Below the pieces are notes generated by a model that searched no databases, was not told the origin of the DNA, and worked only from the letters and a program-made list of their open reading frames with translations. Positions 41,801 to 53,684 of a DNA stretch of 64,000 bases are shown here, in pieces. Position 1 is the first letter of the stretch. Every line of letters starts with the position of its first letter. Made by a program: the position numbers and the translations under genes. Origin of the DNA: Gambelia wislizenii (Eukaryota > Chordata > Lepidosauria > Squamata > Crotaphytidae); NCBI GenBank assembly GCA_030847615.1, contig JAUMIR010000001.1, positions 163,653,001-163,717,000 on the forward strand. Direction: 5' to 3'.

Positions 41801-42023
41801 GGCTGCTGCCACACTGTATAAATAGTATAGTTTGACATTGCTTTAACTGCCATGGATCAATGCTATTAAATTCTGGGATTCATAGTTTTATGAGCTATTT
41901 AGCCTTCTCTGTCACAGAGCTCTGGTGCCACAACAAAACTATAAATCCCAGGATTCCTTAGGATGGAGCCATGATAGTTAAAGCGGTATCAAACTGCATT
42001 ATTTCTACATTATGGCAGCAGCC
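41801..42023. mobile_element. Hairpin MITE, family H, complete
   Basis: GGCTGCTGCCACACTGTA pairs with TACATTATGGCAGCAGCC. Inner arms TTTGACATTGCTTTAACTGC and the inverse near 41975 pair. Confidence 0.85.
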
Positions 42024-42026
42024 TGT

Positions 42027-42234
42027 GGGCCTGTCTACACTGCAGAAATACAGCAGTTTGACACCACTTTATCCACCACAGTTTTAGCCTATGGAATCCT
42101 GGGATTTGTAGTTTTGTGAGGTATTTAGCATTTTCTGTCAGAGAAGTCTGGTGCCTTACTAAATTACAAATACTACGATTCCATAGGATAGAACTGTGGA
42201 TAAAATGGTGTCAAACTGAAGTGTAGACAGACCC
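42027..42234. mobile_element. Hairpin MITE, family H, second adjacent copy
   Basis: GGGCCTGTCTACACTGCAG pairs with GTGTAGACAGACCC. It starts four bases after the previous hairpin and belongs to the same subtype as 28502. Confidence 0.85.
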
Positions 42235-43076
42235 ACGCTCTCTCTATCCTGTGTGTATGTGTGTTAGGGATATACGCATATCAGACTGTATCAAAGGCCA
42301 AAGACTGGACTGAATTGGGTCTTTCCAGATTGGGTCAGATACTTCACAAGGTAAAGCAGATGTCCTGCCAATGCTCACGACCAGAACTGAAGCTGGAACC
42401 TTCATACAAAACAAATACAGACAGACATTTCATTTCAGAAAACACATGGTTAATTTCAACTAACCTGGGGAATAGAAATGAAAAATCCTTGGTAATGCTG
42501 GCAGCTCCCAGGAAATATTTCAGGATTAAGATGATCTGATGTGGATCTCCTAAATAAAATTTGTTTGTACTAGAAGAAAACCTGGGACTTTTGGAGACTT
42601 TTTTCTCATCTGTAGGGGCATTTATAGACTTTTTCCTGCGTTGAAACATCTTTCTTTTATTCATGATGATGCCCATAGCTTTGCTGTTGCTTTACTTTCT
42701 TGGTCAGTGCATTTGTTTATATTGTGTAGAATTTAGGCAGTCAATCTATCCTCTCTTGCCCTAGTTAGGAAAAGTAATTATTTCTGTTAATTCAGTTTCA
42801 GTTATACTTCTGTGCTTTTAACGTTTTTCATTAATCATCATATTATATTGGTATTATTGTTATGAGAGCCAGTGTGGCACAGACATTCTGTAATATTATG
42901 AACAAACTGCTTTACAATTCATGGCTTGTCAAACCCCAGAACTGCGAAGCAAACCATTTAATGCAGGAATACCAGTGTACTTCCTCATTTTAAAATTACT
43001 TCCTTGGGGACCTAAAACTGTCTGGAATTTTGCCACTGGGGCATGTGGGGACATTTTTAGTAGAAATTCCAATAAT
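42235..43076. other. SINE-head fragment near 42865; otherwise empty
   Basis: GAGAGCCAGTGTGGCACAG resembles the first bases of the SINE head. No gene seen. Confidence 0.4.
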
Positions 43077-43111
<35 letters not shown>

Positions 43112-43113
43112 GT
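43077..43113. repeat. (TG)n(AG)n microsatellite
   Basis: A TG run passes directly into an AG run. Confidence 0.92.
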
Positions 43114-43116
43114 CCT

Positions 43117-43336
43117 TTACTGTATTACATTACCCTGTTATAGTGTGATTATTCCACTTTATCTGCTGTGGCTGCCTCCTGTGGAATTCTGGGATTTGTA
43201 GTTTAGTGAGGCCTAAGAGTTCTCTGGCTGAGGGTTCTAAATGCCCCTCCCTAAACTGTAAATCCCAGGATTCCACAGGAGGCAGCCAGAGCAGTTAAAG
43301 TGGAACAATAATGCTCTAACAGTGAAGTGTGATAAG
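43117..43336. mobile_element. Hairpin MITE, family H, complete
   Basis: GCTGCCTCCTGTGGAATTCT pairs with GGATTCCACAGGAGGCAGCC. Outer arms TGTTATAGTGTGATTATTCC and GGAACAATAATGCTCTAACA pair. Confidence 0.85.
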
Positions 43337-43670
43337 ACTGAGAGAGACTCAGGGGCCTTGGCAGCCCATAAAAGTGAGTTGGTACATATGACCCATGGAC
43401 CATACTTCCCCCACCTTTGATTTAACAGCATGAGTACATGCTAAATGCCTTGAAAAGACTGGGTTTACCTCCACACTAGAAAGAAATATGTGTAATGGAA
43501 TCCCAATGGACTTTTATTTCCAGAAGGGGGAAAATTTTGTGAGGAGTCACTTTGGGGCAAAGCACTGGCATATGCTTCATTCTTTCTCCGCTGAATACAT
43601 GCTAGTGTATTCTTGTGGGAGGAGACAGCAGCTTCGTAGCGTCAGCTGTAAAAAAGGTGGGGAAAGTATT
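43337..43670. other. No recognisable feature
   Basis: Unique-looking sequence. Confidence 0.4.
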
Positions 43671-44258
43671 AAGGAGATTTTCAGACGACTTAAATATGGT
43701 GTTACACGAATGCCAGGAGATTGAGAAAGGGCTTGAATATCAGATGACGACATCCCCGTCCCATTATGCTCCCGTGCTGCTTCCATTCCTGCAGCATTCC
43801 TATTTATTCACAGCCTTAGTCGTTAATAGATCGCCCATTCCATTTCTATGACGGAATGACGGGCAAGTGAAAAGGTGTCCCCATTATGCTGGCGTGATGC
43901 CGAACACCTCCAGGCACCGGGTGTGATCGGGAGATTGAGGTAAGTGACACACTTTTTTGTACCCACCCACCCCGGTTTACTTGTATTTTTTAAAGTGTGT
44001 CTTTGTGCTTAGCTTAACTTTTTAACCTTTCTTTTTCTTTTTTTTTTTGAATTTCCTACATGATCATCCTCTTGTGAGAATGGCCGGGATTTCCATTCCA
44101 GGAAGTGAATGCAGCTCTGTTCGAGCTACATTCACTCCTGGGCTGCCGAGGGGGAGGAGGAAAATTTTTCTTTTTATATCGTTACGGGGATGGGAGGAGG
44201 GCGGGAGAGAATGTAGCGAGATGGGGATACTTTTTTCATTCCCATCTGATAATCCCCT
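43671..44258 (+). mobile_element. MITE family C copy 6, complete
   Basis: GGAGATTTTCAGACGAC and CCCATCTGATAATCCCC bound it. AGGTAAGTGACACACTTTTT and GAAGTGAATGCAGCTCTGTT are shared with copy 4. Confidence 0.83.
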
Positions 44259-45105
44259 AAAATGTTTTCCCTTCAACCATGTTTCCTGTTTAGATTGCCC
44301 CATTCCTGTGCTTTTCCTATGGGGGAAAAAGATGCAATCAAGACAGAGATAAACAGAGTTATGACAAACATTCCTTCTGTTTAGGCACTAAAGCCACGCT
44401 TTTAAATATTGTTAATTAATTTTTTGTTAAGTCTTAAAAAAACCTCAATACATTTCAAAGGAAGATTTTTTTAAAAAAAATAGACACCATAAGGCAACAA
44501 CAAAAACACAGCTGACAATGACAATAACAAATCAAATAGAGAAGTTAGCCAGGCTTATAAGTCATGTATAGTCTGTCCTTTGTAAAGAACATTGAACCCC
44601 AGACAAATAAAGCTGATCATCAGATCATGTAAAGCCCCTAACATCAAATATGTACTGTCATTGTCAGCCTATGATATCTTTACATGGAGATTTATGATGA
44701 GCAGGAGAAAGAGATAGATAGACAGATCTCCGTTTCATTTATAAATGTAGCAAAAGGCTGCCGTGTTTTATAGGTACCATGACTCTAGGCATTTTTCATC
44801 ACCTTAACATGTTGTGTCACTCCACAAGCCTGTTTCTCCATTATTCAGTTGACGTTTCTTTCTGGGGATTTGTTCATGCTCTGGCAGACAGCACAACAGA
44901 ACTCCCTTTACTGTTTTTGTGTTTCTTCTGTGTGTCAGGATTTGTGTGGGGCAAATAATGGACATAGTAAGTGCTTGGCTTTGGGCATTGGCTTCTTTGT
45001 GTTTGCCCTGTAAGTGGGTAGCAATGCAGGCATAGTTCCTGACTGAGTGAGAATTTTCCAGGGTCACTGGGGGTGTTCCATGTTGTGCGTCTTCCCCTCT
45101 TTTCT
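44259..45105. other. No recognisable feature
   Basis: Unique-looking AT-rich sequence. Confidence 0.4.
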
Positions 45106-45360
45106 CTGTTGCTGTTGTTATTGCTGTGTGCCTTCAAGTTGTTTCTGAGTTATGGCAACCCTAAGATGAATCTATCACAGGGTTTTCTTGGCCAGATTTG
45201 TTCAGAAGGCCAGATTTGTTCAGAAGCCATTGCCTTCCTCTGTGGCTGAGAGAGTATAACTTGCCCAAGGTCACCCAGTGGGTTTCCATGGCTGAGCAGA
45301 GATTCAAACACTGATCTCCACAGTTGTAGCCCAATGCTCATACACCACACTGGCTCCATT
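45106..45360 (-). mobile_element. tRNA-derived SINE with short internal duplication
   Basis: TGCTGTTGTTATTGCTG tail, CTTGCCCAAGGTCACCCAGT core, CACCACACTGGCTCC head. GGCCAGATTTGTTCAGAA is repeated in tandem at about 45190-45226. Confidence 0.9.
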
Positions 45361-47070
45361 TGGGGTTGTGCACATATTAGATATGTTAGTTATTCCATTG
45401 ATGGAACAGAAGCATATCTTTGATTCTGGCATAATGTGAATGTTGGATGGTTCTGTTAGATAGCTAACAGGTGATGGAAGAGGCAAGCAGGTAGAGAACT
45501 GGAGACTGACTCAGACAGAACCCCAGCTGAATACAAAAAATGGCAGGAGGAAGAAGGCCTGAAGTGGTTCCTTTCTGTTTCCTATTGCTGCTGGCTTTAA
45601 AAAGCCCAATCAATTTGGACTGTGATGTGTGTGCTGCTGCCGTCAGTTTATGCCCAGAGACATGTCCATGTTATAAGTCTGGCAGAAACCAAGCAGCTGC
45701 TGTTTCATGTGGCAGAACAGTTCCAAGACCCTCTGTCCTACAGTGGTGTCAAGAGTCCCTTTGAGGCCTGTGGTTTTTCTGAGCTTCTAAACTTCATGAC
45801 CATCTTTCCCGTTTTTTAACCCTGCTGTCAGGGACACTGACAAAAACACAGCAACAACCTGAGTGGCTCTTGTTCCTATTACTCTAGCCTTCTGGAGACT
45901 CTTTTTTGACTCTGCAGGGGTGTGCAGATTGAGCATCCCAAATTGGATGTCCAGACATGTGATAATGGATATTGTTTGGATTGCTCTCCAAACAATGTTG
46001 TTTGGATTGCTCTCTCCTCATTCTCATTCTCTCACGTTTGGTGTCTGTGGTTGACGTCATAAAGCGAGGCTGGTACTTCATATTGGAGTGAGGCAGAGAT
46101 AGGGGAGGAGAGCTCATAGAAACAGAGGCCCTGCAGAGACAAATAGCAGCAATGTGGTTTAAATTCCCATGCTCATATGCATACACAGACATGTGATTTG
46201 CTAAACAAAATGTTGGGGAAACTTATGAATTGTGTAATAAAAATTATTAATAGGAACTATGGGACGGGGTGGGGGGCTCCTGCCTATTTGGAGGCGAGGG
46301 CCACCCTCAACTTTGTCTATGAGACATCATAAAATTATGGGACTGTTTTGTGGATCTCATAGCTCATTGAAGAGTTTGTTGGCAATTTAGCTTCATCAAG
46401 AGCTGTAAATATATGAGTCATACCCATTCATGCAAATCAATAGAACAAGTATTCAATAATATAATAATAGCCGACAACTTTGCATTGGCTGAATGTGAAG
46501 TTTGTCTAGCCACAAAGGGTAAGAAAGGGGGAAAGGAAAGGAAATTTGCATGAAATTACTTTTGCAGAATAAAAATCATCATCAGGTGAATTTCTGATTA
46601 TGGATTATGTGTGCCTCAGAGTGTATGCGGGATTCTGCCATGGAGAATATTTAGTCAGTAGGAAGTTCGTCATCTAGATGTCTTCTTCCTTGGGCAGACA
46701 ATTGGCTTTGCCTCACAAACTACTATTTTATGTTTGTCTTTATGAGCCACTATTCTGGACTTGTTTTTTGTCACTGGACCTTAGTTAACTAATTTTCTAA
46801 AAAATAAAATAAAATGTGAAGATGGTTTTCATATTTATTCCAGAATAGCATAAATGGATTTGATATTTATGTCTGCAATAAGATTGCCCAGGATTTTTTT
46901 AAAAGTGTATTTCTGTGCTTTTAAATGAAAGTTATTAATTTTATGCTTTAGAGTAAAAAGGCCAGTAATATATGTACTCATTGTGATAAGTTTTCACAGG
47001 AACGGCATGTGTGTTATGAGTGGGGGTGGGGGAAGAGATAGACATAATGGAGGAGAAATTCATTTTAACA
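45361..47070. other. Mostly empty; family A MITE fragment near 45915-45975
   Basis: ATTGGATGTCCAGACATGTG is the inverse of a word at 49480 in family A copy 4. The frame at 45540-45764 begins with a hydrophobic leader but has no recognisable domain. Confidence 0.4.
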
Positions 47071-47146
47071 CAAACCATTTGAATTGTTGTGTGGCTTAAG
47101 GACTAGCAAAACCATTTGAATTGTTGTGTGGCTTAAGGACTAGCAA
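47071..47146. repeat. Perfect 37-bp tandem duplication
   Basis: AACCATTTGAATTGTTGTGT plus GGCTTAAGGACTAGCAA occurs twice in a row without mismatch. Confidence 0.92.
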
Positions 47147-47707
47147 ATCAGGACTATACTGATTTGCATGGGTAGGAATAACCCCTAGTTTAATATACCA
47201 AATCCTGAAGGGTCTATTGAGCTGTCAAAATTAGGAATATTGCATCAGTACTATTTTAGTGAAACTGTGACTCTTGGCACCCCTAGACATATTCTGTATC
47301 ACAGTGCACTCCTACAGCCCACTGAGGGAATGGTTTACCCACTCCATGAACTTGTTTTCATGACAAAAAAAGCCCGAGAAGAATTCGTGTCGATCCCTAG
47401 TAGTTCACACACATCACGGGCTATTCAGAAGGAGGGGGTAGCAAAAAGCCCAGTTAATCTGTGACTTTCCACCCCTCTATTTTTCAGGACACTTTTAGAA
47501 AAGTCTGAGACAACCCATGCTATTGGTTGTCTGAACAATCAGCAACCATCCCGGGACATGGGCTGAATATTGATTGGTCGGACTGTGGAGGGGGCAGGCT
47601 TGCAAGGGAAGCCTTGCAATTCTTGATGCCAGGCTGGCAGAAGCTGCAGCCAGCTGAGAGCCACCGTTCCCTCCCTCCCTTCTCCTCTGGGCTGTGGTTC
47701 AGCCTTG

Positions 47708-48210
47708 CTTAAAGCATTGCTTTCTATTGGAAGGAAAAGAAGTGTGGGTGAAGAGTGGGGTGTGACAGAAAGCACTTAAAACATTGCTTTCTATTGAAAG
47801 GAAAAGAAGTAGGGGGAGGATTAGGGGGACAGACAGAACTTAAAGCATTTATACTTTCTATTGGAACGAAAAGAATGGGGTGGGACAGAAAGCACTTAAA
47901 GCATTGCTTTCTATTGGAAGGAAAAGAAGTGAGGGGGAAGAGTGGGGGGACATACAGAACTTAAAGCATTGCTTACTATTGGAAGGAAAAGAAGTGGGGG
48001 AAGAGTGATGTGGGACAGAAAGCACTTAAAGCATTGCTTTCTATTGGAAGGAAAAGAAGTAGGGGGAGGAGTGGGGGGACAGACAGAACTTAAAATATTG
48101 CTTTCTTTTGGAAGGAAAAGAAGTGGGGAGGAGTGGGGGACAGACAGAACTTAAAGCATTGCTTTCTGTTGGAAGGAAAAGTGGTGGGGACAGGGGATGG
48201 ACGTTCTCTT
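47708..48210. repeat. ~64-bp minisatellite, eight units
   Basis: CTTAAAGCATTGCTTTCTAT-type unit starts fall at 47708, 47775, 47839, 47895, 47960, 48025, 48089 and 48150. Units tend to alternate between GACAGAAAGCA and GACAGACAGAA endings, hinting at a ~129-bp dimer. Open frames are repetitive by-products. Confidence 0.88.
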
Positions 48211-48429
48211 TAGAGGTGAGGGTAGCTGTGGCCGGCAGGGGTGGGGGTGGTTCTCCGAGACTGACCATTCAAAAAATGGCAGATCCAGAATTGCCAGGCT
48301 TCCCTTGCAAGCCCGTCCCCTCCAAAGTCCAACCAATCAAAATACTGCTCTGCTATGTGCCACTATCCTGGGATGGAGGTACTCAGAACAACAAATCCAA
48401 AAAAATGAGACTTATGCTACCTGTGACAG

Positions 48430-49121
48430 TGTAGTATGTGGGGAAATAATCATTGTAATGTAAAAGCAATCTTGTGTACCTCATTAACATCCTAAGATAA
48501 GTCTAGGTCTTTTCCCTGCATGCTTCTGTTCTCCCAAATTCCCTTTCTCTTATTTCACTGGGCACTTCCAGCCAACTGGAGTGCTGGGTCATTCAACACA
48601 TGACCTAATTTAAATTTTATTGCTCTGTGTAAGTTCTCTTTTAAGTTAGAGTCCCCATGAGGCTGTAGCCATCTTAAGCCTTATTATCTTTGTTTAGCCA
48701 TCTTTCCTGAAACCATGCCATGATGTTCACCATGCAGCCTCTTACCGCTATAGGCTGGGTGAGTCTTTCTACCCTAAATCCTCTTAGTTAGTTAGGAACC
48801 TCTTTTTAAAGTTTATTTTAGTATGTAGATTGAGATTGATATACCTTCAGTAAACTTTGATTTGCATTTTAAACTGACTCTTTTGTTTTTGTAATGAGTC
48901 TAATTTAACTGGGTGATCTCAGAGACCACAGACCTCTGAATATACTTTTAAATGTTAATTGAGCTTTGTCAGTCTGCATTCCTAAGTTGCACTCTGCATG
49001 AATTTGAAAGTAAATGAATTTTTAAACTCTTTTTTAGAGAAGATAATTTTGTTGCTTTTTAAAAGGACTAGATCCTGGAATTTTTAATGCAATTTTATTT
49101 TTAGACTCATTACCTCCTACA
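48430..49121. mobile_element. Solo LTR with 5-bp target duplication
   Basis: 692 bp starting TGTAGTATGTGGGG and ending TTACCTCCTACA. GACAG flanks both sides (48425-48429 and 49122-49126). Removing it restores the foldback arm (compare CTACCTGTGACAAATCGTG in FB1). Strand is not determined. An endogenous-retrovirus or Gypsy origin is possible; no internal region remains. Confidence 0.75.
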
Positions 49122-49294
49122 GACAGATCATGTAAACAATAAGAGACAAACTTGGGATGAAGATATCTCGCTTTTCCCCAGGATAAAAACTGCCATGTAA
49201 AAGAGCCCCATGTTTGTGAGGAGAGGTCTGATGCATAGCAGGAGAACAGTGTCAGGCTTAAAATTATATTCCTTTTATACTCCCTCCTAGATTC

Positions 49295-49935
49295 AGGGGT
49301 TGTCTAGATGATGAAAATACTCCTCATAGAATTCAACTAGAATTTCTTTTGTCCCAACATGCTGCAAATGAGATTCACAGTATTCAGAAGGAGGGGGGCC
49401 AAAACCTCCATCTACTGCAGGGGGAAAGCCTTCATGGATTTCCCAGAGGTTTTTTGAATAAGGTGCGGGCTTGCACATTATCACATGTCTGGACATCCAA
49501 TTTGAGACACTGTGCATTCTTGGCAAGGGAAGAAGCGGAGAGCAGATTGGTCAGCCATGCAGGCAATGACCAGGCTTGCCAGCAAGGAAGTGGCCTGGAA
49601 GCACCATGTTCATATTTTGTGTTATTGAGTGTGCACTTTTTTGCTGCACTGAGGTGACTGAAGAGCTTTTTCTAAGCGGAAGGTTGCATTTGCGCACCTT
49701 TGGTTTACAAGTAAAAAACAACAACTGTGCAGCAGTTACAACACGTGTGGAGAATAATAACATTTTGTACTCTCAGCCAGCATCTTGATTCGCAGGCATG
49801 GCTGTATGTGCACTACAAACATGGATAGTTTCACATACAATAGATTTTACCAAAAGACCGTGTAGACAAATGAGCGCTGCTGTGAATTTGTGATACCGTA
49901 ATACACACCAATCTGCTTTATATCTTCTCATCTAG
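49295..49935 (+). mobile_element. MITE family A copy 4, complete
   Basis: Left GGTTGTCTAGATGATGAAAA, right CTTCTCATCTAGACAACC form clear inverted repeats of about 20 bp. Confidence 0.85.
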
Positions 49936-51041
49936 ACAACCACTCAGACTGTATCAACTGTTGGTTAAGGCATCATCTGCCACCTAGTGACTGAAGATGG
50001 TACTGCAGTCTTCAAATTCATAGACACATTTAAATTCATCAATACAGTTTAAAAGCCAAATAACCTAGACATGTATACCTCTGCAGTCATCTTGATCAAC
50101 TTTTTATAAGGGTTATTGTTTTCACTCCTCTACAGTGAAGGGAGAGAAAAAGATGGAGACATCTTTGTGTGAAAATCTTCTTCCTAGATTGGAAACCAGT
50201 AATAGACTGAGTAGACTAGACATGTGGATGCATTGCAAAGCACATCGGATAGCATTTTATTGTTTACAAAGAAACTGGGGAAAAATCAGGACATGCATAA
50301 GGTCACTGCTGCATGAGACTGTACTTGGAGAAGGTCAGTTGCTCTTGTTAATGTGCATGTTATTGCCTTTATTAATAATGGAAGAAGCAGTGGAAAAACA
50401 CACCATACTTTAAAAGAAAATGCATATGTCTCACAGATACATTCCAAAAGTTCTGTTGTACACCATCATGTAAGCACTCTAGAGAATTCACAGCAGATTC
50501 TTTGGTTGAACAACAATGGCTGTAATGCAAGACCTGTTCTCAGAGCAATTTCAACTTGGCATAATACTCAACACTTTACAACTTCTTGGGATTTGGGAAT
50601 ACATGCTTTTTTGTTAGAACTATTTGTTATTACCTTGTCCAAGGAGCAATTCTATGGAACCATGGTTTTAAAAAAATATTTTCCATCTCACACTATTCCC
50701 ATATTGGCAAGAATACTTCAGATATCTCTGAGGTCATACAATGGCTTTTATAATCTTGCCATATGTTTTTATTAAAATGTTAATAAAATGTAAATCCAAA
50801 ATTCTGCTGATCAAAATCAGATGGTGATGATGTCACTAACAAGAGAAGAATAACCACAAGTCTAGTACATAGCAGGGGAATTTGTGGCCCTTGAGAGGTT
50901 GTGGGTCTCCCTTCAACCCCTGCAAGCATGGTCTGTGGGCAGGCAGGAATGATGGAACAGCCTCTGGATGTCCATGGGCAATGGTGTCAGTGGGACCCTG
51001 AATCCACTCTGGGTTTAGTCTGAATTTTAAAACACTGATGA
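49936..51041. other. No recognisable feature
   Basis: Unique-looking sequence; the frames at 50135-50413 and 50353-50775 show no known domain. Confidence 0.4.
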
Positions 51042-51166
51042 GTTAAATGTGAAGTCGAAGGCTTTCACGGCCGGCATCCATAGATTTTCCTTGGTTTTTT
51101 TCTGGAATAGAAACTATTCCAGAACATGGCCTCACAGCCCGGAAAAAACCCCCAAGGAAAATCTAC
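51042..51166. mobile_element. Penelope-like tails in inverted (hairpin) arrangement
   Basis: GTGAAGTCGAAGGCTTTCAC..GGATTTTCC-type tail as at 8347 is joined near 51110 to its inverse (AACTATTCCAGAACATGGCC, then CACAGCCCGGAAAAAA, then AAGGAAAATCT). No coding part is left. Confidence 0.7.
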
Positions 51167-51531
51167 TGATGAGTTACCTGTCATTCATTACTTATAATTA
51201 GTCTCTCTTTACACTAACTAAGGCATAACTAAATTACATTTCAACTTTAAAGTAATAAGAGATACCTAACCTCTTTTGTGGTATAACTGTAACTGTTTTA
51301 GCTTCCTTTATAGCTATAGGTTATACATACCACAGGCCTGTGTTTTGTAGCATTCTGATGTTTAACTAAACTAACTATTTTAGTTACTTTTAGGGAAAAA
51401 TAAGTAACAAAATAGTTTGAAATTATAGCTGTAACATCAACTACTTCTAGTACCTTGTATATGTAACTGTACTCGTTACTTTTGAAACGAATGTTCCAAG
51501 CTCTGGATACAGAACTGCAGAATAAGAGATA
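51167..51531. other. No recognisable feature
   Basis: AT-rich unique-looking sequence. Confidence 0.4.
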
Positions 51532-51756
51532 CAGCGGGTTTGCAGTATCTGCTAGGGTTTGGTTCCAAGACCCCCCATGGATACCAAAATCCATGGATGC
51601 TCAAGTCCCATTATATACAATGGTGTAGTAAAATAGTGTCCCTTATATAAAATGGCAAACAGCAAGACTTGCTTTCAAGATATTTTAAAAAATATTGTTG
51701 AGCTGTGGTTGCTTGAATCCATGTGTGCTTAATCTGTGGATGCAAAGGGCTGACTG
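51532..51756. mobile_element. Tigger/MER2-like element
   Basis: TA on both sides. GGTTCCAAGACCCCCCATGG, then ATACCAAAATCCATGGATGC, then CTGTGGATGCAAAGGGCTGA fit the pogo/Tigger family. Non-autonomous. Confidence 0.8.
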
Positions 51757-53028
51757 TATAACCCCAGCCATGGGGTGTGTCCTTGGGTAAACACCCCAAT
51801 GCATCAATAGGAAACACATCCAGGACTCAAACATCCATGATCCATTACTACTGTTAGCCAGTAAGAGGTGACTCCCAATTGTTTTCCTATTGACAGTAAA
51901 TGTCCTTTCCAAGATAAAAAGGACAAAATATCTAGAGTGTGCCTTAAAGCAGTTGGTGGCCAGTGAATCCACTCTGAATTTTAGTCCAGACTTTAAAGGA
52001 ACTATCCAAAGTGCTGAACCCTATTGCCAAAAACAGTATTGGCATTTTGGATAACTCCTTTAAAGTTTAGAAGAAAAGATGGAGTGGATTCACTATTCAG
52101 CTAACATGGGAGCTACCAGCTGCTACTGGCAGGGAGCAGAGTGTAGAGACAAATTAGTAGTAGTTACAAATAGTAGTGACTTGCAGTTAATTCCTTTCCC
52201 CCAGAAGACTGCTATAACTACACCACATTACAATTGTACCTAAACAAAGGATAATGTCCCTGTTTTTGTGATAGAACTGTACCTTTTATTTTCTTTTATG
52301 GCTATGGGTGTTGTTTCATGGCAGGGTGGGGCAGACGGTTACATGGCTCAAGTGTTGGCTTGTGATGCACATCATGTTGCTGCCTTCAGTATTTGGTTGC
52401 TCTGTGTCAAGATAACAATGAAGTGAATAGGAGAAACTTGGGTTTTGTACCATGTAGCACAGAGCTGACTTATAAGAGTAACCAAAAGCAGCTAATTTAA
52501 TTATATTTCAGAAATAGGACAATAAATAATTACTTTAAAAATCGTAATTAGGCTGGTAGCTAACCCCCCCCCTTTTGTGGAATTTGAAACTATAACTGTG
52601 AATATTGACTTTTGAAAATAAATTTCTAAGCTGTGGGAATAAGTGAACAGTTTTCAGAGTGAGTGGGGGGGGGGATAAGCAAATATTATTCTTCCAAGGA
52701 ATTATATTTGAAGTGATTATGCATTCAGTCTGGACTTAAGCACAAGCAGGAAGGTAGCCACGTTTGCTTATTATGAAGATGAAATCTTCATAAAACACTA
52801 AGCTTTTTATGAAGATGAAATCCAAAAGCAAGCAATGAAAAACTCCAGAAAGAACTCTTTAAATGATGGTTGCTTGATCATTCCTATATGAGTTGAACTG
52901 ATCCACACCTCCTGGACTGATGAGTAGGTGGAAGTTTAGTTCTCCAGCAACTCATACATATTATGAATATTCCCATTCAGTTCTTGGCCCACAAAGGTAT
53001 TTTTAAGGTGCTGTTGTGAGCAGAGGGC
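51757..53028. other. No recognisable feature
   Basis: Unique-looking AT-rich sequence. Confidence 0.4.
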
Positions 53029-53075
53029 TTGTCTAGATGACCTCCAAGGTCACCTTCTAACTTTATGAATGAGCT
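53029..53075 (+). repeat. CR1 3' terminal fragment
   Basis: TCTAGATGACCTCCAAGGTC and CTTCTAACTTTATGAAT match the last bases of CR1. Confidence 0.6.
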
Positions 53076-53684
53076 GTGGTCAACAGAAAGTTAACAGAAC
53101 CAGAGAGACTCCACAGTGTTATCCTAATAGCCCTGGCAAGTTATCTCCTTTGTTTGGGGAACTGCAGATGATATGTTGCCATGGGAACTAAATACTTGGT
53201 GCCTTGTTCTCAGAAGCTGGCCTTTTACAGTATATAGTTAAGGATGATATAAGGAGGCATTCAGAGTATGACCAAACAGTAGACTTGTGGTATGAGTCAG
53301 ACAGACACAGACAGAGAGCTTACATTCAACAGTGCAGTTCCATGGTCTTCTTCTGCCCTAGAAGCTGCCAAGCTCCGGGAAGAGCTGCTGTTGATGCTAC
53401 TGCTGTTTACCAGTGGAGAGGAGAGGAAGGGGGCAGCAAGGGAGAAATTAGGATGCGCTCCCAGATGGAGTCCACCCTTCTTTTCCTTCCTCTCCGAGAC
53501 CAGGCCAGCCATGTTGTCATTGTCTGAATGGCTTCCTCTCCCTGCCCTTCTCACCGTGGCTTAATAGCTGTGGGAGGTTATTTTGAACAGGGCACAAAGG
53601 ACTAGAGTCCTGCACCCTGTCCAAAAAGACATGTACATGTATGTCACTAATAGGGTACTGTCCACTGTCAGAGAGCTGAGTCTT
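53076..53684. other. No recognisable gene
   Basis: Overlapping frames on both strands at 53204-53564 are GC-richer but show no domain, splice pattern or family resemblance. Confidence 0.4.

Larger units (their letters stand above)
47348..49210. mobile_element. Foldback element FB3, with minisatellite and solo LTR inside
   Basis: Left arm (TTTCATGACAAAAAAAGCCC, ATTGGTTGTCTGAACAATCA, GGGAAGCCTTGCAATTCTTG) and right arm (GAATTGCCAGGCTTCCCTTG, CCAACCAATCAAAATACTGC, ATAAAAACTGCCATGTAA) match FB1. A ~64-bp tandem array fills the centre and a solo LTR sits in the right arm. Confidence 0.78.

Noticed and set aside
45540..45764. Small secreted protein with hydrophobic leader and cysteines
   Set aside because: No splice sites, homologue or promoter recognised; the length is within chance for 64 kb.
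47755..48154. Repeat protein with RKHLKHCFLLEGKE units
   Set aside because: Translation of a ~64-bp minisatellite; no start context and the frame shifts between units.
47708..48210. CRISPR array
   Set aside because: Units are contiguous tandem repeats without unique spacers, in a vertebrate-type sequence.
53204..53564. Overlapping frames with GC-rich content as a possible host exon
   Set aside because: No conserved motif, and frames on both strands are of similar length, as expected by chance in GC-richer DNA.
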